Positions 29,658 through 41,480 of a stretch of DNA of 64,000 nt are shown here, piece after piece. How positions within the stretch are numbered: position 1 is the first letter of the stretch; every line of letters starts with the position of its first letter. Source of the stretch: Amylostereum areolatum (Eukaryota > Basidiomycota > Agaricomycetes > Russulales > Stereaceae); the NCBI GenBank assembly GCA_012932865.1, contig SAXG01000018.1, positions 186,001 through 250,000 of the forward strand. Reading direction: 5' to 3'. A program made the translations under genes and the position numbers. Under the pieces are notes generated by a model. It ran no database searches and was not told the origin of the DNA. It saw only the letters and a program-made list of their open reading frames with translations.

Positions 29658-32600
29658 TCAAAACACGTCCATCGAATGAGGACAGTCGACAGCAAGGTGC
29701 CCATAGGTTTCGCAGTCACCACAATACAGCTCAGACGATGTCGACGAACTCGCTGCTGAGCTAGGCATCGAGTCACCTTTTAGAACGTCGCAGGTAAAGA
29801 TGTCGTGGCCAGGTTGCTCGCAGATCTCACAGATATCGGCTCGAACACCAAGGCGACCATCGTCAGTTTGAGATACCACGGTGTCCGCCGTACGGTTCAC
29901 GTCCAAGGCGCCCTTTGAGAGTTTTCTCTGGGTCCGAGATATTTTCTCCTTTAAACGTTCTACTTCTTGCTCAAGCTCGTCCTATGCAACTTGATCAGTT
30001 CCCAAACGACGAGGTCACCCAGCTCCACGCACCTCGCGGTATATCTAGCATCCTCAGCAATCAGTATTTTTCATGGGGAAGTAACATAGCTCCTCACCTT
30101 GGATTCGATCAAACCTTCCAGCTCACTGACCTCTTTGTTGAGCTGAATTCCACGCGCCGTCAGCTTTATCCCCCAGAGGAAAAGTGTGGCTCACATCATG
30201 GATTGTTCTTGCCGCCTTCATCTCTACCTCAGATTGCCTCTTGCGCAGCTGTTCGAGCTCCACCTGGATCCCGAGCCTTAAATGTAGTAAATGAAAGGAC
30301 AAGGTAATATACACACCTCATGTTTGAGTTTGAGATCTTGAATCGTCTGAACAGCAACCGGATCTCCATCCGTAGCGACCATATCGACGCTGAGATGCTG
30401 CTCCTCCCGCAGTAGACTATTCTCAACATTGTCTTCCAAGACTTTCATGTCCTAAGGTTATTATTAGAAACTGTGCCATTAAACGAGACAATGAAATGCT
30501 GACTTCGCGCAGCTGCTCTGTTTCGGACAGGAGGAGCTTGTTCTCAGATTCGAGAAGCTTGTTCTGTTGACACAAAGTTGTAATCTCTTTCTGGAGCTCT
30601 TGAATGATATGTCTGAGAAGGACGTCAATGTACAGAGGACGATGGATCCAACAAATGAAGACGGACTTTAGTCCCGCGATCTCTTCGCGTAAAGTAGCAG
30701 ATTCGGAACGTGTCGACGATGAACTCATGTGCAATGTCTCAGAAATCGGTATATCGCGATTGGATTTTTTCCTCGCCATATCCAGATCTGCCATCGCTAG
30801 CTGCAGCCGCCCCTCCAGCTAAACGGGATGATTGTTAATACATGTAACAGGTTGCCACAAACAGACGGGTACCTCTGCATTCTCCAATGATAGGCGCTCG
30901 ACCATATTTTGAAGATCGTCTTGAGACATTGAATCATCTGGGCCCTTTGGCCGAGTAACTGAACTTTCTGACTTGTGAGGAGTAGCATTGGCGACATGGC
31001 CCTCCAGATTCTGCAGGGCCGCTTAAGTCCAGTTGTCCTGCTAGGAGAAGAAAAACACGTACGACGATTTCAGCGCGCAACACCTCTATCTCTGCCTGGG
31101 CATTTTCCAATGCAACCGTGCTTTCTCGGAAGCCCTCTTCAATCTCTTCGATTCGCGCCCGAGCCGTGGCTTCGGATTTCATAACACGTTCGACCTCTTT
31201 CTCCTTGTCGGATAGCTGTTTCCGTAGGCCGTCTTCCTTCTCCTTGTACCGCTTGAGTTTCTCCCCTATGACAAGTTCTTCTCGATCGGCCACGGCGCGG
31301 GCTTCCTCAAGCATGTCTTCTTGGGCAATGGCTTTCTTTTGAAGATGTGCGATCTGATCACGAAGTGACTCATTCTCGATCTCGGCCGCAGAAGAAAGCA
31401 TGCGTGCTTTCGACGCCGGTGAGGAAGGCTCTGCTTGTATGCGAAGCTTCTCTTGCAAGGAGCTGATTTCGTCTTCTAGCTCATATCGTCTTGAGTCCGC
31501 TTCGCTCAAACGCTCTTCGTACAAGGCGATGGTTTCCTGTATGTTGATCAGCTCATATGAAGGATGATAAAGCGTGGATTAAATCGTACCTGGCCAGCCT
31601 CGCGTAGAGCGTCGACTTGACCACCCAGCTCCTTTCTCTCCTCTTCCAGCTCCGCATGTAGGCCTTGTAAACGTGCCTCCAGAACGGTGATCTCTGCGTC
31701 TTTGGTTTTGAGAATAGCATCGCGCTTGAGCCCTTCGCCCTCCTGCAGCTCGATAGACTCCTGGAGCACCTTCACAGTCTCCTCGCTTTTATCAAGCTTA
31801 GCCTGGATATCACGAGCAAAAAGTGCACCCTCTGTACGAGCCGTCGCCGCATCCAACATTGCCTCTGACAATTGTGTTTCGATGCTTTCAATCTTGATAT
31901 CGCGTTCATGAAGAGACCTCTCGATAGATTTGACGGAGGCCTCCAGCTCCGCCGCACGAGCCAAAGCACGATCTCTGTCTTCTCTTAGCCCGTCTGAGCG
32001 GCGCGAGTTCTCTAACTCTTCTCCTTGGAACGAATTGACGAGTACTTGCAGCCTTTGATTCTCGAATTCTAGCTCTGTGAGCTGAGACTGAACTGGAGAA
32101 GTGCCACCTATTACGCAGAGGGGGGCTCAATATATGGATAAGAGGTCATCAATTCGTGGGACAAACCTTCGCGCGGAGATATACTGGTCCTCAGATCGAC
32201 AATCATTCCTTGTATCGCATGCCCGTTCAACTCGATGTCAAGTGCCGCCGAGGGTTCATCTGGGGATGCCCCTCCAATATTGATATCGTCGAAGGTCATC
32301 GGTTCTGCGTGACGGGAAGCAGATGCAGGCGATGAAGGAGGAGGCATGGCGATGGCACTGGGAATTCGCCCGCGCGGCGTAAGCATTGTCGGACGACTCT
32401 TTGTGGGTGTCGTTGATGGCAGACCGATGCCAAGGCCATTCAAGCGGGTTCCATTTGGAGGTTTCGGTGTCTTTGCAGAAGGAGATGATGACGCAGATGT
32501 CGGTATAGTGCCCATAGAGCGGGTAGGACTGTTAGTAGAGAATTGGCGGGTTGTTGGACTCGCTGAAGTAAGTGATCCGCTGCGAGACAGATTTGCGGAA

Positions 32601-33682
32601 CCGTTGGATGCATCTGGCGTGAACGACGCCGGCCCATTTCCTGTTACAGGCCCTGTCTTCGCGCGCGTCCGTGCTGAAGGAGTTCGTTGAGTCATACGAC
32701 TGGAAGAAGACGTGGGAGTAACACGTCCACTAGAAGCGCCTGTCCCGTATGGTGTCCTTCGCCCAACTGAACTGGAAGGAGTGACACGACCGGATAGTGA
32801 GGGTGTTACTCGCCCTCGCGAGGATGCCACAGAAGATGGTCTTGAGATAGCTCCTGTGCCGACAGTTGGAGCAGATAGTTTCGAGGTGGCCACGAATACG
32901 CCGCATTTTGGGGGACATCTGAAGTAATGGTAGCTAAAAGTCCAGTCGAGAAAAGTTTGGGTGAGTAAACAGATCTGCATGAAAAAATGGCAAGCCCAGG
33001 AAGTGAGACAAGCATAAGAAGAAATGGGAAGCGCGAACAACCGTCCACGCTTGAAAAGACTGGCATAAGGAAGTACTCACCCGTCCACGGCACCGTCATT
33101 TTTTCCTTTCCCAGCAAATCCACCACTCAGTTCTACCCCTGCCCACACCCCTGCCTTCCCTTCTATGGCACCTACATATCGCAAGGTCCCTTCGAATCCC
33201 AAGCTTTCGATTCTGACATTGTCGCCAACTTCAAACGGGCCGTCCAAGCGACTAGAGCTTCTGGTGAATATATCTGACTGACGACTGGCTGGACGGGCAG
33301 ACGGTGTCCTGGCGCGAGCAGTAGAATATCGGGGTGCTGCTGGTGTTGACCCCGCATTCGACGATGAAGAGGCTACGGAGGGAGGTCTGCCGGTGACAGA
33401 CCTACGCCCTGATTGGGCAAGGAAGGTCTTGGAATCTGGCGATAGGGACACGCCAGTAAAGTCGCTGACACGTCCGGCTGGCGCACGGTGTTGAGCGGGA
33501 TCGTTGGCCTTGACAGCATCCTGAAAGGCACGCGACATTGCGACATTATTATCTGGCCCGGGGTGGGCAGAGTGTTGGGAGGCAGAAGAGGTGGAACGGA
33601 GGCGGCCTGGGGTAGGAATGCCGCTCATCTTGCCAGGAGCGGGTATCCCAGAGGCTCTCGGTTTTCCTGGGGTAAGGGACAT
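29658..33682 (-). CDS. CLIP-170 family microtubule plus-end tracking protein
   Basis: This multi-exon gene has mostly short introns, except a 147-bp first intron (33080-32934) that splits the CAP-Gly domain. The N-terminus has two SGIP motifs, the SxIP type that binds EB1. The CAP-Gly domain (about residues 150-216) shows GFEGTLRYVG, AGVWAGVEL and GKNDGAVDG. A Ser/Thr/Pro-rich basic linker with repeated SGRVTPS follows. Long coiled coils run through the next exons. The C-terminus carries two zinc knuckles, CEICEQPGHDIFTC and CGDCETYGHLAVDC, the CLIP-170 signature, and ends SMDVF (TGA at 29658-29660). In fungi this protein (Tip1/Bik1) guides microtubule growth and dynein loading. Exact borders of the small 3' exons are approximate. 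Confidence 0.9.
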
Positions 33683-33987
33683 ATAGAAGAAGGGGGTTTG
33701 ATAATGAGTGGTCTAGAGAGCGTGTATATCGGGTCGTCGTCTAGATGGCCCTCGCGAGTCGGGGGAAGAACGTTGAATCACATAGAATATCCAGTGCACT
33801 CTCGAGTCTCGACGCTTGTTTCTCAAAACATGTCACGTGCGGGACGCGACGCGCCTTAGCTTGAGATCTTGAGACCCTGACTCGTACTTAGTTCCTCGCT
33901 GAATTCTGTGTGCACCTTTACGCCATCTCGTAGGCTAAGCACAGCGCTCAAGTGTTCCTGTTTTATTATTATATCCCTATCAAAAGA

Positions 33988-35908
33988 TCACGACTGGACG
34001 TTATCCGTCTCCAAACTCGACCCCTCACTGTCGCTCCCGTTTTCGTCATCCTCTGGAGCTGCAGCCCAATCCGATACCTCCAGTTTAGCATTTCTGAATG
34101 TTTCTGGAGGCAAAATTAGCTAGTAGAGGGAACCAAATATAATATTAGCTCACCGCCAGCTTCTACGTCATATCCCGCTTGTGTAAGACATCTGACCAGC
34201 TCAGCTTTGGCGCCGACTTTAGTGTTCGTCCCCAATATACTACCATCCAACCTAGCACTAGAGAACGGATCATTATATCGGAGACATTGATGCAAGAGAG
34301 GACAAACCCATCGGCAACAATGCAATGGTCTAACAGGATGCAGCCAACTATCTTCACGGACCGGCCGATGACGCAGTGCTTCCCGATTACTGAGCGCTTG
34401 ATACTGGCACGTTCAGCCACCTGTGTAGAATCCCCAATCATCGAATCGGAAGATATCTGTGATTTGGGATCGATAAGTGAGCGATCCTTGGGATCGGTGG
34501 GCAAGACCCAGGTCGCTTGTCCCAGAAACTAGACGAAAAGACGACGTCAATCAGAGACTACACTGGTAAAAGAGACCCTATACTTTTCGATTTAGCTCAA
34601 GGAATCCCACAAGTGTGTTTGCTCGCCCGATAAAGCCGTCCTCGTGGATCACAACTCCCACACGTAAACTCAAAATGGGCGGATCCTCACTGTTGGCTTC
34701 GATGGGGGATGACGGCATGGAGAGTGAGGCAGCTCTTTGAGATGGGGAGTCGGATGGACTACCGGTTTCGAGGTACTTGACCTTGGTCGGACCGCTAAAC
34801 AATGTCGAGTGTCTGAGCGCCAGGGTCTGAACAGAATGGTTGGATGTGTGTTTGAAGACTATTCTTCCGTGTCAGTAAAACAGACAGAAAAGTGTTCGCC
34901 TGAGAGCACACCTCGGCCATACTTTTGCTGTTTAGCCCGCTGATATTGTAGCTTGCATAGCCAAGGAATGAACTCTTCTCGGAAGGACTCAAAATTGGAT
35001 TTCAGGTGGAGAACATCCAAGACGGCACGCTTGCAGACGTATACATGAGAGTCTTGGTATTTTGATGATACAGTCGTTCTTGGATATCTGTAGTCGCACA
35101 TGAATATCAACACTTCTACATTGATTAAGAATTTCACACTTTGCAAAAAGAGACATTCGTAGTTCGAAGTCCTCGTTGTTGCGATCAATATCGTCTGCCG
35201 AGTCTACGTGAAGTAGCGTTCCAGAAGTATTGTCCCATATGATTGGCATTGTAGATCCAGCGCCAGGTCCCCATTCCTCTGGCACAACGCCCTTGTCGGA
35301 ACGTTGGGCGCTAAACCAGCAAGAGGTGACGATTGCACCGTCGAGATCTGTCTCCACGCGAAGTTTGTTTAGCATTGAGGTCAGATTAAGACTCGGTGGA
35401 GGGATGAAGTCGCAAGGGAGAAGGACGAAATCCTTTTGGATGCGACTGGAAACCTGTCTGAGCACGGTGCATGTTCCGGATGAGAGATCCTCGGATTCGT
35501 CGTAGGACTGTACATCGACGCGAAGGGATGGATATGAGGACGAAGATGTTCCAGAATGTATATGGTGGGAGATGCTCGGGCGGTGGGAAGATGGACAGAT
35601 GAGAAGGACATCTGGAACATGAGTAGGTCAAGGACAGACGCGAAGCAAGATACATATCGTACCGATAATGCCCGACTGTTCAAGCCAGGTAAGAGGATAG
35701 TCTATCATGGGGCGATTCCCGACGGGAAGTAGGGCCTTTGGGGAAGGTGCATCGCCGTTGTCACTAGTGAGGGGAAACAATCTGCGAGAGGCTGAGCGCC
35801 GCAAGAAAGCGTAAGCAATGGCACGACGCACTGGTTTCCGATCCCAGCAAGAACGACAGCAACAAATTCGCGTGAGAGAAGGTTTGAAGACGTCGATTCA
35901 AACTCCAT
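33988..35908 (-). CDS. eIF2B gamma subunit (GCD1-like)
   Basis: This is a subunit of the guanine nucleotide exchange factor that recycles eIF2 in translation initiation. The start at ATG 35908 gives MEFESTSSNLL. After a GT-AG intron the nucleotidyltransferase-like domain continues with LFPLTSDNGDAPSPKALLPVGNRPMIDYPL, then FVLLPCDF and similar segments. The C-terminal half shows the left-handed beta-helix repeats typical of this family (SMIGDSTQVAERASIKRSVIG, CVIGRSVKIVGCILLDHCIV, GSILGTNTKVG). An acidic tail (EDDENGSDSEGSS) ends with TGA at 33988-33990. The kinase gene on the other side of the Ngaro element is divergent; the element starts only 69 bp upstream of this start codon. Gamma rather than epsilon is chosen because no W2/HEAT domain follows. 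Confidence 0.85.
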
Positions 35909-35979
35909 GGTGGCTGCGATGGAAATCCTGGGGCAGAGGCGGTGGTCAATGTGACCGTCAAACAGCCTCAATTATTTCG

Positions 35980-36344
35980 TATTGAGACCTGTTTACATAA
36001 GTCTAATCGACCCCCTTCCAACTCGTGCGACGCTTTCGCTCCGCTCGCCAGCACCCCAAGCACACCTCTGCCACCAGAGACCGCCGTTCCCCGTGACGCA
36101 TGCATGATGAGTCCGCCAGACACGCTCTGACCTCAACGGGCCGCCCCAACCAGTAGCGGTATTGTTACGGAGTGGTTGGGGTGGGCAGGTTTCAGTTGGT
36201 GCGGGGGATACAAGAACACGGCACGGGTCGCCGCTGCTCCCTCGTCTCTCTTTCCCCCCGCCAGGTCAGTACGCTGTCGCGCTCCGACGGTATTCTCGCT
36301 GAACCAGCTCCCTTTTCTCTCACCAGAATCGCATTTTTGTTCAC
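35980..36344 (+). repeat. Split direct repeat A1
   Basis: This 365-bp repeat is duplicated at 40952-41316 with about one visible difference near its end (TTTTT versus TTTTC). It starts right after the terminal TCG and ends 27 bp before the gag ATG, so it likely holds the promoter. Confidence 0.93.
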
Positions 36345-36371
36345 TACAGTCGTACCTCCCATCTACTTCTC

Positions 36372-37919
36372 ATGTCCGACAACCGCCATGCCGCACCAAC
36401 ACAAGCCGTCGCTGAGACCCCTGCTCTGGGGAACACGACCAACCCTCGGTCGCTCGCCGACCGCATTGACGAGCCCGATACCCGAGGATCGCACGAGTTC
36501 GACGCTGATCTCGTCGACCAGTGCATGGACATCATCGAAGACTACCGGAGGAGCCGTATCTCACAGGCTGACGCCGCGCGTTTCGTCTGGGACGCTATCC
36601 GCGATGCTACCTTCGAGGGAGGCGATGACGATGGGGAAGGTGGGGAAGCAGAGGATGATGAAGCGTCCGTCAAGAAGGATGCTTACGACCACTACTTCGG
36701 GCTCCTCCAACAAGTCAATAACGAGAGGGAAGAGACGATCAAGCATCAGCGAGGCCCAACGCGCCGGGCAAAAACCCCCAATTCTTCCCCCTCACGCTCG
36801 CCTGCCCGGAGCCCTTCGCATCGCCGCTCCGGCCGCCGCGCCCGACGACAGTCAGCTAGCCCCGCTCAGTCCCGCCACCGCACGTCGTCCCCTGACTCGC
36901 TCCCACGCGGGCGGTCAAGGTCGTCCTCGGGGTCACACTCACGCGGGCGTCATCGCACTCGCTCGCTCTCGTCCTCGGGGGGATCCGTACGGAGACGTCG
37001 TTCGTCCCGGAGGGGATCTGTTTCCTCGAGCATCTCAGGACGCAAGCGCGGTAGCCCTCGACGCCGCGGCCACCGAGTTCATACAAAACGTCGTCGAGAC
37101 GATGATAGCTCAAGCGAAGACCGCTCCCGCCCGCGAAGACGAAAACTGGACCGGAAAATCATCCCTTTCTTGCGTGGGAGCGGGGGAGACCTCAATTCAA
37201 GGCTACGACGTAGCCTCAGACTTAAGGAGAACTACATGCGCAACCTCGACGATGCGCGATCCCTTGTCATGTCCCGCGCCAATTGCCCCTCGCTTCCAAG
37301 CGGCGTCTGGAAGGATGTCCTTTCAAACGCCTACGTCGACCTTGACAAAGTCCTCTCTGGGCATTATGCCGTTGACGGAGATGCTCGGGAAACCCAGAAG
37401 TTCGGCAACTTTGAGGTTGTCGCAGGGTCGTCCAAGCCCACCCGCCACGTCGTCAACATGGGCCACTGGGTCATGGCCTGGGAGAAGTACAGCCGAGGTG
37501 TCACCTACGCCTACCCTCACCGTGACGCCGAGCTCAAGAGCTATGGCGAGCACATCGTCGGTCTCTTCGGGGCTGTCGGCGAACCAACCGGCGTCATCTA
37601 CTACGACAGAGCTGTCCGCACACGCGTCGCCAGTGTCAATAGCCTCGAACTATCCAATTTCACCGCGTTCACGGACCTCCACACCCGACACATCTCCACG
37701 GCCGGGATTGCTGCTTCGCGAGGGACAGCTTCGCAAGCTGCTTCTCGCTCGGACCAGCCTCGCATCAAATCCTCCGAGGCCTGCATCCGTTTCAACAATG
37801 GCCAGTGCAGCTCGAGCACCTGTCGCTACCGCCACGTCTGCAGCAAGTGTGGTTCTCGGACGCACGCCGCAATTGCCAATGCCTGCACCGGAAGTGGAGG
37901 CAAGGGAGGTCAGGTTTAA
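36372..37919 (+). CDS. Ngaro Gag-like protein
   Basis: This 515-residue protein has an acidic N-terminus (GGDDDGEGGEAEDDEAS) and a long Arg/Ser-rich region at about residues 130-250. A structured central part follows (GVWKDVLSNAYVDLDKVLSGHY, MGHWVMAWEKYSRGVTYAYPHRD). A cysteine-histidine segment near the C-terminus, CIRFNNGQCSSSTCRYRHVC then CSKCGSRTHAA, resembles a CCCH finger plus a knuckle. Its position and composition fit a nucleocapsid-type protein of YR elements. The +1 frame is also open over this whole region, but that frame codes only low-complexity peptide before the RT and is not taken as a gene. Confidence 0.8.
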   Translation: MSDNRHAAPTQAVAETPALGNTTNPRSLADRIDEPDTRGSHEFDADLVDQCMDIIEDYRRSRISQADAARFVWDAIRDATFEGGDDDGEGGEAEDDEASVKKDAYDHYFGLLQQVNNEREETIKHQRGPTRRAKTPNSSPSRSPARSPSHRRSGRRARRQSASPAQSRHRTSSPDSLPRGRSRSSSGSHSRGRHRTRSLSSSGGSVRRRRSSRRGSVSSSISGRKRGSPRRRGHRVHTKRRRDDDSSSEDRSRPRRRKLDRKIIPFLRGSGGDLNSRLRRSLRLKENYMRNLDDARSLVMSRANCPSLPSGVWKDVLSNAYVDLDKVLSGHYAVDGDARETQKFGNFEVVAGSSKPTRHVVNMGHWVMAWEKYSRGVTYAYPHRDAELKSYGEHIVGLFGAVGEPTGVIYYDRAVRTRVASVNSLELSNFTAFTDLHTRHISTAGIAASRGTASQAASRSDQPRIKSSEACIRFNNGQCSSSTCRYRHVCSKCGSRTHAAIANACTGSGGKGGQV

Positions 37920-39753
37920 GGCACCACCGGTACAGGGACCGCGTCTCTACCGTGGTTTTTTGTGGGAGCCTGACGTGGACGGCGTGGTGACCCCATCCGC
38001 GCTGGCCACCGAGATCGCAGCTCCCCTACCAGGCCCGCCAATTTCTGCGCTCGATGACCCGATTGCCCAATCTACGTTACAATCTCACCCCCACCTATTC
38101 AAAGTAGTTTCCCCCATCAACGTTGATCGCTTCGAGTCACTACTCGCAACACATCCTAATCCTATGTTTGTTCAGTCAGTCGTGAGGGGTTTCCGTGAAG
38201 GCTTTTGGCCCTTCGCAGAGATCCCAGAGGACTACCCCGCCGCGCGGGACTATCCTGAACGTCCACTTTCACCTAATGCGATGAAGTTCGCGAAAGAACA
38301 GTGCCTTGAGGAGCAGCGGCTGGGCCGTTTCTCTCCACCATTCGGAGCTCCTGGGGACCCGTTACTCCCAGGCATGTGCAGTGTGCCGGTCAGCGTCATC
38401 CCCAAAAAATCTGGGAAACTCCGCCTTGTGGTTGATCATTCTGCGGGGGCGTTCTCACCCAACTCCTTGATCGACAAGAATGATGTCCACATCCAGCTTG
38501 ACACTGTGCAGCACCTGGCCTGGAACCTCCTGCACGACCGGAAGCAGCATGGTGCGCGCCCTCTATGGCTGTTCAAATCCGATGTCTCGCAGGCATACCG
38601 GAGGATCCCCATTCACCCGCTTTACCAACTCCGCCAGGTGGTTACAGTAGATGGAGTCCGTCGGGTTGACCGCTGCAACAATTTTGGTGGACGCGCATCG
38701 GGCGCGTTGTGGTGTGCTTTCATGTCCCTGGTCCTATGGATTGCAATTCGCGTCCGGTTTATCGAAGCCCTCCTCGCATACATTGATGATACCTTTTCTT
38801 TCGACGCATCGGAAGAACTGATGTATTATGCCCCATACAACACTGCTTACCCTCCTAAGCAAGCCCAGCTTTTACAGCTGTGGGATTTTCTCGGTATCCC
38901 TCACGAAAAGGACAAGCAAGAGTTTGGGCGTGTCCTAACCATCACGGGTTTCTGTATCGACCCGCTCGACATGAAAATCTCACTCGCAGTGGAGCAAATC
39001 ACCGAACTCGTCTCCGGTGTGCGCGCGTTTGTCCTGGAGGCCCCCGGACGCCGCCGCCCACTCATTGAATGGCAACGCTTGCTTGGGTGGATCAACTGGG
39101 CTCTGAACATAGCCCCCCTGCTACGCCCTGCATTATCGTCCTCCTATGCGAAGATCGCCGGAAAGAGCAAGAGGAACGCACCAGTATATGTCAGCGCCCA
39201 GGTCACGCGGGATCTCCTCTGGTTTGCGAACGCTCTCGCGCACCACTCTGGAGTCTACGTGATTCGCGCACGGTCATGGGCCGCCGAGGCTGCAGACCTC
39301 ACAATTTATTGTGATGCGTCGCTCTCAGGAATGGGTTTCTGGTCCCCGGATGTGTGGGCCGGGTGTGCTGCCCCCCTACCACCCGCTCCGCCTAGCAGTG
39401 ACACAATTTTCTGGTTCGAAGCCTTGTGCGTCCTCGCGGCGCTCTCTTGGGCCGCAGCTCTGCTACCTCGCTCGTCCCGTCTCGTCATATACACAGACAA
39501 TTTGAACACGGTCCAAATCTTCAACACACTCCGCGCACATGACGACTACAACAGCATATTGCTGACTGCGGTCGAGATCATGCTCAACACCGACACCGAC
39601 TTGCGAGTCCTTCACATCCCTGGAGAGATCAACACCGTTGCGGATGCACTGTCTCGCGGTTTGTTCGAAGTTGCGACACAGTACCAACCCCTCCTCCAAA
39701 TCTACCAATTGACACCCCCACGCCCAACGATGGGGTTACCCGACCAATGTTAA
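37798..39753 (+). CDS. Ngaro reverse transcriptase and RNase H
   Basis: The RT-RNase H frame is open well upstream; likely starts are ATG 37798 or ATG 37879, both overlapping the gag end, so the start is uncertain. The RT shows VPVSVIPKKSGKLRLVVDHS, LFKSDVSQAYRRIPIHP, NNFGGRASGALWCAFMS and the active site LLAYIDDTFSF. RNase H follows with IYCDASLSGMGFW, FWFEALCVLAAL, LVIYTDNLNTV and NTVADALSRG, providing the D-E-D-D set. No methyltransferase domain is seen. The stop TAA at 39751-39753 overlaps the recombinase start within ATGTTAA. Confidence 0.9.
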   Translation: MASAARAPVATATSAASVVLGRTPQLPMPAPEVEAREVRFKAPPVQGPRLYRGFLWEPDVDGVVTPSALATEIAAPLPGPPISALDDPIAQSTLQSHPHLFKVVSPINVDRFESLLATHPNPMFVQSVVRGFREGFWPFAEIPEDYPAARDYPERPLSPNAMKFAKEQCLEEQRLGRFSPPFGAPGDPLLPGMCSVPVSVIPKKSGKLRLVVDHSAGAFSPNSLIDKNDVHIQLDTVQHLAWNLLHDRKQHGARPLWLFKSDVSQAYRRIPIHPLYQLRQVVTVDGVRRVDRCNNFGGRASGALWCAFMSLVLWIAIRVRFIEALLAYIDDTFSFDASEELMYYAPYNTAYPPKQAQLLQLWDFLGIPHEKDKQEFGRVLTITGFCIDPLDMKISLAVEQITELVSGVRAFVLEAPGRRRPLIEWQRLLGWINWALNIAPLLRPALSSSYAKIAGKSKRNAPVYVSAQVTRDLLWFANALAHHSGVYVIRARSWAAEAADLTIYCDASLSGMGFWSPDVWAGCAAPLPPAPPSSDTIFWFEALCVLAALSWAAALLPRSSRLVIYTDNLNTVQIFNTLRAHDDYNSILLTAVEIMLNTDTDLRVLHIPGEINTVADALSRGLFEVATQYQPLLQIYQLTPPRPTMGLPDQC

Positions 39754-40748
39754 CAATATCCACATCGTCCCGGCAACCCGCGCGTCAGCCGTGGACGATG
39801 GAGCGCCTGCTCCGCGAACGGGCGCTGGCCCTAGGATCAGCGATTGATCCCTCGACGCGCACTACATACACTTCACACCTACAGTCCTACTTAACTTTCT
39901 GCAAGATCCACAACTTTCCCGTTGAACCAACGGAGGACACACTGTCCTTCTATACCGTCTTCATGTGCCACCACATTGAGCCCCGCTCGGTCGCCTCCTA
40001 TCTCTCCGGCATATGCAATCAACTTGAACACTATTTTCCCGATGTCCGCAAGATCCGCAATAGCGCCCTTGTATCCCGCACGCTTGCGGGATGCAAGAAA
40101 CAGTTTAGCTCACCAACAGTCCGGCGAGCGGCTCTCACCATTGACGATCTCGAGCTCGCGATCACTTCCTACCCATCCCCTTCCCACGACGACCTCCTCT
40201 TCTTGTCAATGCTCACCACCGGGTTCTTTGGCCTTCATCGCCTGGGAGAGCTGACCTCCCCCGACACCATACAGCATCGGTCGTACCGGAAGACCATACC
40301 CCGCACGAGTGTCACTGTCGACAATGACCTCTACTCCTACCTCCTCCCCTCGCACAAGGCGGATAGGTTCTTCGAAGGCAACCGTGTAATTATTCAGAAG
40401 CGGGCCCACCCTACAGTCGACCCGCACGAACTTTTTGTTCGGTACCTCGCAAGCCGCGACCGCCGTGCTCGTTTCCTCCCTGCGCTCTGGCTCAAAGAAG
40501 ACCGTGCGCTCCCAACACGGGCATGGTTCATCGCCCGTTTGCGAGCAATCTTTCCACCCTCAATCGGCGGCCACTCCATGCGTCCTGGGGGTGCCACGCT
40601 TTTCGCCACAGAAGGTTGGCCCGATGACCGGATTCAAGCACTTGGTCGATGGTCTTCCGACGCATTCAAGATGTACATCCGAAAAAATCCTGTTATCCTC
40701 CAGGCCCTCCTCCACGCTCGCGGTCACACGCTCGGGCCAAACCCATGA
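39747..40748 (+). CDS. Ngaro tyrosine recombinase
   Basis: This 333-residue protein integrates the circular DNA intermediate by site-specific recombination. The N-terminal SAM-like core-binding part covers about residues 15-120. The catalytic part has FGLHRLGELT (R165), GGHSMRPGGATLFA (H276, R279), ALGRWSSDAF (W302) and FKMYIRKNP (nucleophile Y310). The set R-H-x-x-R-W-Y is complete. The start codon ATG 39747 overlaps the RT stop, suggesting termination-reinitiation. B1 begins 66 bp after the stop. Confidence 0.92.
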   Translation: MLTISTSSRQPARQPWTMERLLRERALALGSAIDPSTRTTYTSHLQSYLTFCKIHNFPVEPTEDTLSFYTVFMCHHIEPRSVASYLSGICNQLEHYFPDVRKIRNSALVSRTLAGCKKQFSSPTVRRAALTIDDLELAITSYPSPSHDDLLFLSMLTTGFFGLHRLGELTSPDTIQHRSYRKTIPRTSVTVDNDLYSYLLPSHKADRFFEGNRVIIQKRAHPTVDPHELFVRYLASRDRRARFLPALWLKEDRALPTRAWFIARLRAIFPPSIGGHSMRPGGATLFATEGWPDDRIQALGRWSSDAFKMYIRKNPVILQALLHARGHTLGPNP

Positions 40749-40814
40749 CTCACCCCTCTCTTTCTACACCACCACCTCCCATTCCACCTCCACAAGGCTA
40801 CCTCTTACGGTCGG

Positions 40815-40951
40815 GTCTCGCCATTCTCGGCCAGGTACCATTTTTTGCAATCTATGTTTCTCTTTACAGGTCCCCTTCGGGGGACCGTGTCCGCGTACAC
40901 CTGTTCCCGTTCCCGCTGGAGCCCCTCATCGAAGGTAGGATCGATTAGTCG
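40815..40951 (+). repeat. Split direct repeat B1 and recombination joint
   Basis: This 137-bp repeat matches B2 at 41481-41617. It ends GATTAGTCG, where TCG (40949-40951) is the presumed crossover core shared with A2. TCGATTAG (40941-40948) and CTAATCGA (40975-40982 in A2) form an inverted pair around the joint. Confidence 0.9.
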
Positions 40952-41316
40952 TATTGAGACCTGTTTACATAAGTCTAATCGACCCCCTTCCAACTCGTGC
41001 GACGCTTTCGCTCCGCTCGCCAGCACCCCAAGCACACCTCTGCCACCAGAGACCGCCGTTCCCCGTGACGCATGCATGATGAGTCCGCCAGACACGCTCT
41101 GACCTCAACGGGCCGCCCCAACCAGTAGCGGTATTGTTACGGAGTGGTTGGGGTGGGCAGGTTTCAGTTGGTGCGGGGGATACAAGAACACGGCACGGGT
41201 CGCCGCTGCTCCCTCGTCTCTCTTTCCCCCCGCCAGGTCAGTACGCTGTCGCGCTCCGACGGTATTCTCGCTGAACCAGCTCCCTTTTCTCTCACCAGAA
41301 TCGCATTTTCGTTCAC
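40952..41316 (+). repeat. Split direct repeat A2
   Basis: Second copy of A1, directly joined to B1. Confidence 0.93.
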
Positions 41317-41480
41317 CCACCCTCCTCTCCCTTGTTGATCCTTCCGTGGTGTTTCCGTCTCGAAACTTATGCACACGCTGTGTACCCCGCACATGTTCGG
41401 TACCCCGTGGACTTTATCTAGGACTGCCCGTACAATGTATACTAGTGTACTTTTACCGCAGCCTCCGTCCGCCCCGCCTC

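Noticed and set aside
36172..37797. A separate upstream protein in the +1 frame of Ngaro gag
   Set aside because: The translated segment is low-complexity and starts in the A1 repeat; the conserved content of this frame begins only near 37900.
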